Assembly: GCA_018883185.1 (NCBI GenBank)
Contig: VEQP01000001.1
Location: forward strand, 1 to 64,000
Origin: Nevskiaceae bacterium
Lineage (GTDB): Bacteria > Pseudomonadota > Gammaproteobacteria > Steroidobacterales > Steroidobacteraceae
Direction of reading: 5' to 3'
Length of the DNA: 64,000 nucleotides
Shown one piece after another: positions 32,468 to 41,051 of the stretch. Position 1 is the first letter of the stretch; each line of letters opens with the position of its first letter. The notes below the pieces were generated by a model. The model was not told where the DNA came from. It searched no databases and saw only the letters and a program-made list of their open reading frames with translations. A program made the position numbers and the translations under genes.

Positions 32468-34663
32468 CTAATAACGGAATCTGACGGTGAGGCCGTAGGA
32501 TTGCGGGTCGTTCAGCTCGACAAACTTCTGCCCGACCACGCCAACACCAAACAAGTCGAACAGGCGCTGGACGACTTTAGTGTCCGTCAGATTCTTGCCC
32601 CAAAGAAAGACTGACCACTTGCCACCCTGCGTTTCATAGCCGAATCGAGCATTGTAGAGTTCGTAGGCACGCTGCTTCCCGTCACGCTGGTTGTCCTGAG
32701 TCAAGAAGGCGTTACCTCGCAGGTTCGCCTCGCCGAGAACGACCCAGTCGCCCTTTGCCGAAGGGATTCGGTACTCGGCGTAGAGATTGCCGCTGTATGT
32801 TGGGGCATAGGGAATCGTGCGCAACGGCTCACCTGTGGGCAGGGTGCCTTCGTCGTATTTGGCGCTGACCACCGAGATGCCCGCACCCAAACGCAGATTG
32901 TCGGTGGGGAGGGCCTCGAGATCCGCCTCGAAGCCGGTGGAGTGGGCCGCGCCGGCATTCAGGATGACCGGGTCATAGGCCGGAGTGCCCGGGTTGTCGA
33001 CACGAATCTGGATGGACTGCCAGTCCATGAAATACGCCGCCGCGTTGAGCACCAAACGACGATCCGCGAGTTCGGCCTTGAGCCCGATCTCGTAATTCCA
33101 GAGTTTTTCAGGGTTGAACGACAGGTTGCTCGAATCCCCCAGCGCGTCATTGAACCCGCCGCTCTTGAATCCCTGGCTGATGGTGGCGTAGGCCATCAGA
33201 TTCTCCGTCCAGCGAAACTGCGCTGTGAAGTTGGGCGTGAACTGCGACCAGGAGTCCTCGGAGGCGAGTGCAACATCACCTCCTAGCAGCTCGAGCGGAT
33301 CCGACTGCACGTAGTCGATGGTTTTCTTTTCGTTGGTGTAACGTCCGCCTGCGGTCAGCACCACGCGCTCACTCACGGGCCATGTCAGGCTGGCGAAGCC
33401 GGCGTAACTGCGCGAGGTCATCGCTGCATCCGAGCCCGCCTGCAATCCAGCCAGACTCGGTGCGCCAAGCAGCGTTGCCAGATCCCGACCGACTTCGATG
33501 AAGCTCAAGTTGGTCGAATCCTGGTTGTAGAAGTAGACGCCCGCGAGCCACTTGACGGCACCTGTGGTCCAATCGAGGCGAATCTCGCCGGAGTAACGGT
33601 CGACTTTTTCAGGATCACCGTCGTACAGAAACGCGACGGGCGAGCGATCGGTGTCAGCCCGGTTGTAGAAATCATGGGTTCGATACGAAGCGATGGCGGT
33701 CACTCCGACACCGCCGACCTTGGTGTTGAAGTTCAGTGCCGCTCCCCACATGTCGAGCGTCTCGACATTGAGCTGGTCGCCATAGACCTTGCGGTCGAAG
33801 GCACTCGCGTTTCGCGGATAACGGAACAGATCGACCGCTTGCGTCAGGGTGGCGGCTTCGTTGTAGCGCAGCGTGTCGTAGTTGATGGTGTTCTGGTCAA
33901 CCTTGGTGTAGTCACCGGTCAGCAGCAGCTCGGTGTCGTCATCCATACGGAACAGCAACTGCCCTCGCGTCGCCCAATTGTGCTGGTCGTTGACGTCACG
34001 GTTCAGCGTGACGTTGCGCGCTCGGCCGTCGCGGTCGTTGTACGTCATCGAAATCTTGCCCAGCAGCCGATCCGATCCGAGCGGCCCGGACATCAGCGCA
34101 CCGACTCGAACGTAGTTGCGGTCGCCATAGGTCAGTTCGCTGTCGGCCGTGAAACTCTCGGTGGGGCGTCGGGTAACGATGTTGATCACGCCGCCGATGG
34201 TGTTGCGGCCAAACAGGGTTCCTTGCGGACCACGCAGCACCTCGACCCGCTCGATGTCGAACAGGTCGAAGGTGTTGCCCGCGCCCTGGCTGGTGAAGAC
34301 TTCATCAACATAGGTGCCGACGGCGGGGTCGGCGCCGGCCGATCCGGCGCCGCCATATACGCCGCGCAGCGACGTTGGCGAAAACTTGAGATCGCCCATG
34401 GCCGTGTAGTTCAGCCCCGGCACGCGCAGCGAGATGTCAGCGAGGCTCGAGACGCCAAGTCGCTGCATCTGCGCCGAACTCACGGCGGTGATGGAGATCG
34501 GTACATCCTGGATCGACTCGGCCCGTTTCGTGGCGGTGACCACGATTTCTTCGAGGCCCTGGGTTTCCGCCAGGGCGGTTTCCGCGCTGAGCGCAGGACC
34601 CGGCATAACCAACGCGGTGCCGATCAACGCCGCCGAGAAAGCCGTAAGGGTGAACCTTGACAT
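32468..34663 (-). CDS. TonB-dependent outer-membrane receptor 2
   Basis: 731 residues. Signal peptide to about residue 27 (GPALSA), TonB-box-like EEIVVTATKR, plug domain with VEVLRGPQGTLFGRNTIGG, barrel ending in an aromatic residue (LTVRFRY). Its promoter region (34696-34727) and ribosome-binding leader closely resemble those of receptor 1, and the signal peptides are also alike, indicating related genes. The TetR-type gene is divergent from it, and the dehalogenase follows it. Confidence 0.92.
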   Translation of the reverse strand: MSRFTLTAFSAALIGTALVMPGPALSAETALAETQGLEEIVVTATKRAESIQDVPISITAVSSAQMQRLGVSSLADISLRVPGLNYTAMGDLKFSPTSLRGVYGGAGSAGADPAVGTYVDEVFTSQGAGNTFDLFDIERVEVLRGPQGTLFGRNTIGGVINIVTRRPTESFTADSELTYGDRNYVRVGALMSGPLGSDRLLGKISMTYNDRDGRARNVTLNRDVNDQHNWATRGQLLFRMDDDTELLLTGDYTKVDQNTINYDTLRYNEAATLTQAVDLFRYPRNASAFDRKVYGDQLNVETLDMWGAALNFNTKVGGVGVTAIASYRTHDFYNRADTDRSPVAFLYDGDPEKVDRYSGEIRLDWTTGAVKWLAGVYFYNQDSTNLSFIEVGRDLATLLGAPSLAGLQAGSDAAMTSRSYAGFASLTWPVSERVVLTAGGRYTNEKKTIDYVQSDPLELLGGDVALASEDSWSQFTPNFTAQFRWTENLMAYATISQGFKSGGFNDALGDSSNLSFNPEKLWNYEIGLKAELADRRLVLNAAAYFMDWQSIQIRVDNPGTPAYDPVILNAGAAHSTGFEADLEALPTDNLRLGAGISVVSAKYDEGTLPTGEPLRTIPYAPTYSGNLYAEYRIPSAKGDWVVLGEANLRGNAFLTQDNQRDGKQRAYELYNARFGYETQGGKWSVFLWGKNLTDTKVVQRLFDLFGVGVVGQKFVELNDPQSYGLTVRFRY

Positions 34664-34695
34664 CTGATACCTCTCGATAAGGCGAATTGCTAAAA

Positions 34696-34727
34696 ATAAT
34701 ACTGACGTCGGTATCAGTTTTTGTCAA
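34696..34727 (-). promoter_or_regulatory. Promoter with 20-bp spacer and dyad operator (receptor 2)
   Basis: On the minus strand: -35 TTGACA (34727 to 34722), 20-bp spacer, -10 TATTAT (34701 to 34696). The spacer holds CTGAT...GTCAG, with the same positions as at 27226-27257; about 30 of 36 bases match between the two promoters. It lies in the 120-bp region between receptor 2 and the divergent TetR-type gene, the likely binding protein. Confidence 0.7.
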
Positions 34728-34783
34728 CGTACCCGTTGCGCCCAGTTGCGACCTCGATGTTGATCCCCTATCGTCGAGGGCCC

Positions 34784-35620
34784 ATGAGAGACTCTGGCAC
34801 GCGCCGCAAGCGTCAACCACCGACGGCCCTCGAGCACCGCTCTAGGCCGCGAAAGAAAGTTGCGTCCCCGCATTACGCCGAATTGCTGGCTGCGCTGCAG
34901 AGGCACAACGGCGCCCGGCGCAAGGGTGAGCGCACCCGCGACCGGCTGCGGCTGGCAGCTGTCCAGACACTCGAGCAGCGGGGTTACCTGCAGCTGCGGG
35001 TGGCGGACATCTGCAAAAAGGCCAAGGTTTCGCCGGCGGTGTTCTACCTGTACTACCCGAACAAGGAAGCGATCACCGTTGAGGTGCTCTCCGAGTTTCT
35101 GCGCCACACGTTTGGGCTGGATGAAGCGCCCGAAACGCCCGAAGCGCCCCGGCAGAGGCGACCGCTGTTTACATCGCTGGTCGCAAAAAACCTCAGTTGG
35201 ATCAGTGCGCTACGTGCGAATGCCGGGTTGGGTCGGTGTCTGCTGCAACTGGCCGACCAAGTGCCGGAATTCAAGGTGCTGGTATCGCAGACGAACCACC
35301 AATGGTGTCTCCTGATATCCGAAAAGATGATGGAGCGATTGCCTGCCGTGGAGATCGACCGTAACTCCCTGTTGCTCGCCGTGTACGCCTTGACCGGCAT
35401 GGTCGACGAGATCTGCCGAAAGTTGCTCGTGTCGAATGACGAGCACCTCGTGGCGATCGCCGGTGCCACGGTCGCTGACGATCACGCGCTGGCCGAGTTC
35501 ATTTCACTGTTGTGGTACCGGGCGCTGTTTGCCTGCGACCCATCGCAGTTGCAGCACGAGGCTGCAAAGCAGCTGCGCAACCTTCGCAACGCCCCGCAAG
35601 CGGCATCCGACGACGCATGA
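34784..35620 (+). CDS. TetR-family transcriptional regulator
   Basis: 278 residues from the ATG at 34784 (GAGGG just upstream; ATG 34757 is an alternative). The helix-turn-helix is RDRLRLAAVQTLEQRGYLQL, then VADICKKAKVSPAVFYLYYPNKEAI, at about residues 45-95. The basic N-terminal 40 residues are longer than usual. The C-terminal ligand domain is all-helical with no recognisable signature. Divergent from receptor 2 and upstream of the MaoC operon, it could control both and, through the shared dyad promoter, receptor 1. Confidence 0.87.
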   Translation: MRDSGTRRKRQPPTALEHRSRPRKKVASPHYAELLAALQRHNGARRKGERTRDRLRLAAVQTLEQRGYLQLRVADICKKAKVSPAVFYLYYPNKEAITVEVLSEFLRHTFGLDEAPETPEAPRQRRPLFTSLVAKNLSWISALRANAGLGRCLLQLADQVPEFKVLVSQTNHQWCLLISEKMMERLPAVEIDRNSLLLAVYALTGMVDEICRKLLVSNDEHLVAIAGATVADDHALAEFISLLWYRALFACDPSQLQHEAAKQLRNLRNAPQAASDDA

Positions 35621-35655
35621 GGTCATCGCCGGACGCTGCAAAACGCCGTTTAGTT

Positions 35656-35673
35656 GCGTCACGTATGTGACGC
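35656..35673. promoter_or_regulatory. Perfect 7-bp-arm palindrome before the MaoC operon
   Basis: GCGTCAC (35656-35662) and GTGACGC (35667-35673) around GTAT, 36 bp before the MaoC start. A likely operator of a dimeric repressor or activator. Its half-site is not the CTGAC/GTCAG of the two receptor promoters, so a different protein may bind. Confidence 0.5.
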
Positions 35674-35709
35674 TGACATCATATTCACATCTATCCAGGA
35701 GTTTTCGAT

Positions 35710-36204
35710 ATGGGCCAGCCCTCGATGAAAGACATTTTCCAACGGTTCCAGCCCGGTAAAGATCTGGGTGCTTCCGGCTGGATCGAGGTCACGCAGTCGA
35801 TGGTCGACAAGTTCGGCGAGGCGACGCTGGATGACGATCCCATGCACGTCGATCCGGAGTGGTCGCGTCGCTACAGCCCGTTCGGTCAAACCGTGGCGTT
35901 CGGCTTCCTGACCATATCGCTGTTGACGAACATGATGCTCCATCAATTGCTGAAAGCGGACTCGTCACGTCACGATGCGGAGGATGGCGTCTACCTGAAC
36001 TACGGGTTCGACCGCTTGCGACTGGTCGCGCCGGTGCCGGTCGGATCACGGGTCCGGGGGCATTTCGGCGTATTGGAAGTGCGGCCCGACGCGAAGGGCC
36101 GCTCGATCATCAAGTTCGGCGTCAACATGGAGTGCGACCAGAGCGACCGCCCTGTACTGGTCGCCGAATGGCTCACTTGTTGGGTGCCACCGAACTCCCT
36201 GTGA
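35710..36204 (+). CDS. MaoC-like dehydratase
   Basis: 164 residues, single hot-dog domain. The (R)-hydratase motif is present as Asp41...His46 (DDDPMHVD). Start ATG follows CCAGGAG. MaoC proteins hydrate trans-2-enoyl-CoA or related thioesters. It is the first gene of a run with a GPH carrier, an acyl-CoA ligase and a CocE-type hydrolase, which supports acyl-CoA metabolism; the exact acyl group is unknown. Confidence 0.85.
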   Translation: MGQPSMKDIFQRFQPGKDLGASGWIEVTQSMVDKFGEATLDDDPMHVDPEWSRRYSPFGQTVAFGFLTISLLTNMMLHQLLKADSSRHDAEDGVYLNYGFDRLRLVAPVPVGSRVRGHFGVLEVRPDAKGRSIIKFGVNMECDQSDRPVLVAEWLTCWVPPNSL

Positions 36205-36214
36205 CTCGCAACCC

Positions 36215-37549
36215 ATGAGTCGCGAGGATCGCCCGCTGACCCGGACCACTGTCGCGGGATACGCGCTCGGGTCGCTGGGTACCGGCCTCTACTCGACCGT
36301 TCCCACGGTGCTGCTGCTGTATTTCTGCACGGAGATCCTGCTGATCAGCCCGGCGATCGCATCGTTGATCGTGTTCGTGCCGAAAGCGTGGGCGATCCTC
36401 TGGGACCCGATCGTGGGCGCATGGTCGGATCGCGCCCGTTCCAGCCATGGCCGGCGTGCGCCCTTCCTCGCGGTCGGGGCCATCGGCATGGCGATCTCTT
36501 TCCCGCTGCTGTTCGCCTCGCCGTCCCTCGGCCCCACGGCGACCGTGGTCTATGTCTCGGTTACTTACTTCGCCATGGCAACGTTGTATTCGCTGTTTGC
36601 AGTGCCGTACTGCGCCGTCCCCGCCGAGCTCGGCAGTGCTGCCGAGCGCGAACGGTTGTTGCTGTGGCGCATGGTGTTGTCGATGACCGGGGTGTTGATC
36701 GGCGCGGGGGTGGCGCCGCACCTCGTGGAACTCATGGGCGGCGGTAAACGGGGATACACGCTCATGGCATTGCTGTTCGCCGTCACCTGCGGGATCGCCA
36801 TGTTCGCGGCCTACCAGGCTGTGCGCCGTCGCCTCGCCGCGCCCGGTATGACCTATATCACCACGCCTATGGCGCGTTGCGTGCGCCGTGTCCTCGCCAA
36901 CGGCGAGTACGTGCAGTTGTGGATTGCCTATCTGCTCGCCACCAGTGGTGTGGCCATGTTCTTGAGCATGGTTCCATACTACGTGACCTATCTTTTGCAG
37001 CGGCCCGAAAGTGACGCCGGCACGGCGCTGATGGCTCTGCTCGCGGGAAACATCTGCGCTCTGCCCCTGTGGGGCCGGGCGCTCAGGCGCTGGGACGGCT
37101 GGTCGACATTCCTGGCTGCACTCGTTCTTTTTATCGGGATTTCAGCGTCGTTCTGGTTCATGCCTGCCACACACGGACTCGCTGCGGTCTTGCCGTTCTT
37201 TTTTCTGCTTGGCGTGCCGTTTGCCGGCCTGCAACTGTTGCCGTTCGCGCTGCTCGCGCACCTGACCAATGCCGACGCCGCCGATGGTGGTCGCAACGAG
37301 GGGCTCTACACCGGCGTATGGACCTCCGGTGAAAAGCTGGCGCTTGCCCTCGGCCCGGCGGTCACCGGCCTCAGCCTCGCGTGGTCAGGCTACGTTTCCG
37401 GAGCGGCCGTGCAGGCGGATTCCGTGCTGCGGAACATGCACGCAATTTTGATATTCGGTCCCGCGCTATTCCTGCTGCCGACCGCATTGCTGGTGGCGAA
37501 GCGGGCGTTCGCCAAGCGGACAAGCTTTCCTGAACCGAGGCCGACATGA
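36215..37549 (+). CDS. MFS transporter, GPH (MelB-like) family
   Basis: 444 residues, about 12 transmembrane segments. GPH features: KAWAILWDPIVGAWSDRARS between TM2 and TM3, then SLFAVPYCAVPAELGSAAERERLLLWRM, and NEGLYTGVWTSGEKLALALG near TM10-11. A cation-coupled symporter of the same family as the one at 25681, sitting in an analogous place near a TonB-dependent receptor. It is 10 bp after the MaoC gene and overlaps the acyl-CoA ligase start by 4 bases. Confidence 0.86.
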   Translation: MSREDRPLTRTTVAGYALGSLGTGLYSTVPTVLLLYFCTEILLISPAIASLIVFVPKAWAILWDPIVGAWSDRARSSHGRRAPFLAVGAIGMAISFPLLFASPSLGPTATVVYVSVTYFAMATLYSLFAVPYCAVPAELGSAAERERLLLWRMVLSMTGVLIGAGVAPHLVELMGGGKRGYTLMALLFAVTCGIAMFAAYQAVRRRLAAPGMTYITTPMARCVRRVLANGEYVQLWIAYLLATSGVAMFLSMVPYYVTYLLQRPESDAGTALMALLAGNICALPLWGRALRRWDGWSTFLAALVLFIGISASFWFMPATHGLAAVLPFFFLLGVPFAGLQLLPFALLAHLTNADAADGGRNEGLYTGVWTSGEKLALALGPAVTGLSLAWSGYVSGAAVQADSVLRNMHAILIFGPALFLLPTALLVAKRAFAKRTSFPEPRPT

Positions 37550-39144
37550 ACCCTACCGACGACGAGCCCAAAGATATCCGTCGCGTCAGCGATTTCGTGA
37601 CGTGGTACGCCAAGCGCACCCCGGAGTCCGAGGCGCTCGTCATCGACGATTTGCGTATCGACTACCGACAACTGCAAGCCCGGGTTTCCGCCGTCGCGCT
37701 CGCGCTCTTGGCCGCTGGGGTCGCGAAGGGCGACCGGGTGGTGACGTTGTCGACGCCGCACCCCGACTACTTCGTGCTGTTCCTCGCCGCCTCGTCCATC
37801 GGCGCCATCTGGGTCGGATTGAACCCGAAGTACCGTCGTGAGGAACTGCTCTACGTCGCCGTCGACTGCGAGCCCGTCGTCATGTTTACGCGCACCCGGA
37901 TCGGGAACCGCGATTACGGCGAGGACATCGAGGCGATCCGTGCCGCAGTGCCGAGCCTCAGGCGCCTCGTGGCGCTGGACGATATCGCTGCTGGAAGCCC
38001 GCTCGCAAACATCCAGTCGATGCAGCAGTTCCTCGATGTCCCGACCTCGAGCGATACGTTCGCACTCGACGCAGCGCGGTCGGCGTGCGGAGACCGTGAT
38101 CCTTGCCTCATCGTCTACACCTCCGGCTCGACCGGTCGTCCGAAGGGTGCCGTGCTGCATCATGAGGGCATCATCCGCTGCTGCCTGGCGCAGAACCGTC
38201 TGTGGCCTGTGCCGCAGCAACGCGTGCTGAACTTTCTGCCGGTCAATCACGTCGGCTGCGTCGTCGATCTCTCGTGTCCTACGCTGGCGGCCGGGGGCTG
38301 TCTCGTGTTCATGGAACAGTTCGACGTAGGCGAATCGCTGCGCCTGATGCAGAGCGAGCGCATCAGCTGGTGGGCCTCGGTCCCGTCGGTCTTCCAGATG
38401 CAGCTTGCGCATCCGGATTTTGCCCGTTGCGATCTGTCGGCCGTCGAACTGATCGTCTGGGAAGGCGCGGCGATGCCACAGCCGATGATCGAGCGATTGC
38501 TGCAAATTTGTCCGCGCCTCGCGACCAATTACGGCATGACCGAGACGACCAGCGCGATCACCGCCGAAGCGCCAACGACTGACCTCGAGATTCTCGCCAA
38601 CGCGGCGGGCCTGCCGTTCGACGATGTCGAGATCCGGCTCGTCAAGGCGGACGGCGCCATTGCCGAGTCGGGCGAGCCGGGTGAAGTGCAGGCGCGCTCG
38701 GCGTACAACATGCTGGGTTACTGGCGCCGCCCGCAGGAAACCGCAGCGACACTGTTGCCTGAAGGCTGGCTGCGAACCGGCGACATCGGTGTTCGCCGTC
38801 CGGATGGGCGCCTGCGGCTGATCGGCCGCCTGAAGGAGATGTTCAAGTCGGGTGGCTACAACGTTTACCCGCGCGAGGTCGAGGCAGTGATCGAGGAGCA
38901 TGCCGCCGTCGATACGGCCGCCGTCGTGGGTATACCGGACACGCTCTGGGGGGAGGTGGGTGTCGCCTATGTGCTCGCCCGGGCTCCGGTGTCCGCCGAC
39001 ACCTTGCTGGCCCACTGCCGGCAGCGGCTGGCCAACTACAAAGTGCCGAAGCGGCTGTATGTCGTTGATGCGTTACCGCTGCTGCCCATCGGTAAGGTCG
39101 ACAAGGTTGCGTTGCGTCAGCGTGCGCAGACAGAGACGGGTTAG
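37546..39144 (+). CDS. Acyl-CoA synthetase (AMP-binding, class I adenylate-forming)
   Basis: 532 residues. Adenylation signature YTSGSTGRPKGAVL near 190-205, NYGMTETTS near 325, TGDIG near 410 and GRLKEMFKSGGYNVYPREVE near 427-446. The catalytic lysine is in LLPIGKVDK at the C-terminus. It activates a carboxylic acid with ATP and CoA. ATGA overlap with the transporter indicates tight coupling. Together with the MaoC dehydratase it points to breakdown of a carboxylic acid, perhaps one released from an imported conjugate. Confidence 0.9.
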   Translation: MNPTDDEPKDIRRVSDFVTWYAKRTPESEALVIDDLRIDYRQLQARVSAVALALLAAGVAKGDRVVTLSTPHPDYFVLFLAASSIGAIWVGLNPKYRREELLYVAVDCEPVVMFTRTRIGNRDYGEDIEAIRAAVPSLRRLVALDDIAAGSPLANIQSMQQFLDVPTSSDTFALDAARSACGDRDPCLIVYTSGSTGRPKGAVLHHEGIIRCCLAQNRLWPVPQQRVLNFLPVNHVGCVVDLSCPTLAAGGCLVFMEQFDVGESLRLMQSERISWWASVPSVFQMQLAHPDFARCDLSAVELIVWEGAAMPQPMIERLLQICPRLATNYGMTETTSAITAEAPTTDLEILANAAGLPFDDVEIRLVKADGAIAESGEPGEVQARSAYNMLGYWRRPQETAATLLPEGWLRTGDIGVRRPDGRLRLIGRLKEMFKSGGYNVYPREVEAVIEEHAAVDTAAVVGIPDTLWGEVGVAYVLARAPVSADTLLAHCRQRLANYKVPKRLYVVDALPLLPIGKVDKVALRQRAQTETG

Positions 39145-39157
39145 CAAGGGGTCAACC

Positions 39158-40978
39158 ATGATGATTCAATCTTTTCGTGCGCTCGCCATCGCGCTACTCG
39201 TGAGTTGTGCGGCCTCCATTGCCGGCGTCGCTGCTGCCAGTGAGGGCGCGGCGAAGCGCCAGAGCGATCAGTCGTATTACGTGGAGATGCGCGACGGGGT
39301 CTCCCTGGCCATGAGTCTCTATTTCCCTAAGTCAAAGCAGGCCGGCGCAAAACTGCCCGCCGTGCTGATGCAGACGCGCTACGGACGGGCCGGACTCGGG
39401 ATCTGGGTCAGAACGCAGCGCTGGCTGGACGATGGATTCGTGGTTGTCGCGGTGGACACACGCGGGTCGACCGCGTCGTTTGGCCAGCGACTCACGGAGC
39501 TGTCGCCGCAGCAGATCGCCGACGTCGACGAAATCGTGCGGCATGTTAAGTCGCAGGCCTGGAGCTCCGGCCAGGTCTTCGTGGCCGGACAGTCCTACGC
39601 GGCTGACACGGCCGACTTGGCAACTTCGCGTCCGGCAGCCGATTTACTTGGCGGTGTCATCCACGAGACGGATTTCGACATCTATGCGCATCTGATGGCT
39701 CCGGGTGGCGTCATCAATCGTGGGTTTCTCGCTGAATGGGGGAAGATGACGCGCGGTATGGACCTCGGACGAGGCGGCTTCGACCCGAACGCGCCGCCGC
39801 GCAATTGCCTCGTGCAGGCGTCCGATTGCGCAGCGCTTTATCCCGTGCTGCAGCCGGTGGACAACGACAAGGACTACGCCCGGCTGCGTGCGGCGCTCGC
39901 CGGCAAGAACCGCTGGCTGAGCGAGGATTTGCTGAACATCACCTTCCGTGACGACAAGGGACACAACGGCTACGGGCTGTTCGACATCTCGCCGGCCTCG
40001 CAACTGGCTGGTCTGCGTCAGGCGAAGGTGCCGGTGCAGTACTGGGGTTCCTGGATCGACGGTGGAACGGCCGAGGCGGCGCTCGCGCGTTTCCGGTCCC
40101 TGCCGGAAGTCCCGATGGAGGTCTGGATCACGGGCAACGACCACAGCAACTACCGTAATGCCGATCCGTTCTTTCCCGAGATCATCGAGCCGAAGCCGAT
40201 CTTGTCGGATCAGCTGGACCTGCAGAGCCGATTCGTGCGCGAGCGCCTAGCCGGGAAGAAGGCATCCCGACAGATTCACTACTACGTACTGGGTGCCGGC
40301 GAGTTCCGCACGACATCCACGTGGCCCGTGCCGGATGCGAGGCCCTGGACGCTGCATCTGGCCGCTGATCGCATGCTCGCCGAGCAAGCCGGCGCCGCAA
40401 GTCGTGTCGTCCACGACGTCGATCTGACGGTCGGCACGGGAGCGCGGACGCGTTGGTCGACGCAGATCGGTACGCCGCCCGCTTACGAGGATCGACGGGA
40501 AGTCGATCGGCGCCTGCTGACATTTGACTCGGCTCCGGTGGAGGAGGCGATGGAAATCGTCGGGACGCCGGTCGTCACGCTGGTGTTGTCCACTCAAAGC
40601 GATGATCCGGCCGTGTTCGCGTACCTGGAGGATGTGGCCCCGGATGGACGGGTGACTTATGTGACGGAGGGCATGTTCCGCGCCATCCACCGCCGACCGG
40701 CGGATCGATCTGCGTTGCCGTACGACCAAGGTCCCGCTGCCCACAGTTTCAAGCGCGCAGATGCCGAGTTGGTACACCCGGGTGTGGTGATGACGCTCGA
40801 GTTTCCGCTGATGCCGGTGGCTGCACTGATACGCCCCGGCCATCGGCTGCGCCTCGCCATCGCCGGAGCCGACAAGGACTGGTTCACCGTCTACTCGAAC
40901 GGTGGGCCTGAGCGCTTCGATATTCGCTTGGGTGCGGACGGCAGTCACGTGACGCTCCCCGCTCGTCCATGGCGATGA
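39158..40978 (+). CDS. CocE/NonD-type alpha/beta hydrolase (X-Pro peptidase family), exported
   Basis: 606 residues from the ATG at 39158. The N-terminus MMIQSFRALAIALLVSC ends in a lipobox-like LVSC (Cys17), so it may be a lipoprotein. Hydrolase domain: YYVEMRDGVSLAMSLYFPK, VAVDTRGSTAS, the elbow Gly-Gln-Ser146 (VAGQSYAADT); C-terminal jelly-roll about 350-606 ending near LRLAIAGADKDW. Relatives cleave acyl bonds in esters, amides or X-Pro peptides. It is 13 bp after the ligase and could release the acid that the ligase activates. Confidence 0.87.
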   Translation: MMIQSFRALAIALLVSCAASIAGVAAASEGAAKRQSDQSYYVEMRDGVSLAMSLYFPKSKQAGAKLPAVLMQTRYGRAGLGIWVRTQRWLDDGFVVVAVDTRGSTASFGQRLTELSPQQIADVDEIVRHVKSQAWSSGQVFVAGQSYAADTADLATSRPAADLLGGVIHETDFDIYAHLMAPGGVINRGFLAEWGKMTRGMDLGRGGFDPNAPPRNCLVQASDCAALYPVLQPVDNDKDYARLRAALAGKNRWLSEDLLNITFRDDKGHNGYGLFDISPASQLAGLRQAKVPVQYWGSWIDGGTAEAALARFRSLPEVPMEVWITGNDHSNYRNADPFFPEIIEPKPILSDQLDLQSRFVRERLAGKKASRQIHYYVLGAGEFRTTSTWPVPDARPWTLHLAADRMLAEQAGAASRVVHDVDLTVGTGARTRWSTQIGTPPAYEDRREVDRRLLTFDSAPVEEAMEIVGTPVVTLVLSTQSDDPAVFAYLEDVAPDGRVTYVTEGMFRAIHRRPADRSALPYDQGPAAHSFKRADAELVHPGVVMTLEFPLMPVAALIRPGHRLRLAIAGADKDWFTVYSNGGPERFDIRLGADGSHVTLPARPWR

Positions 40979-41051
40979 AGGTCGGACTTGAGCGCGTCCA
41001 TGTCATGATGACAGGCGGGCAGGTTTGCACGGGAGACGGCAGTTTCCTTCC

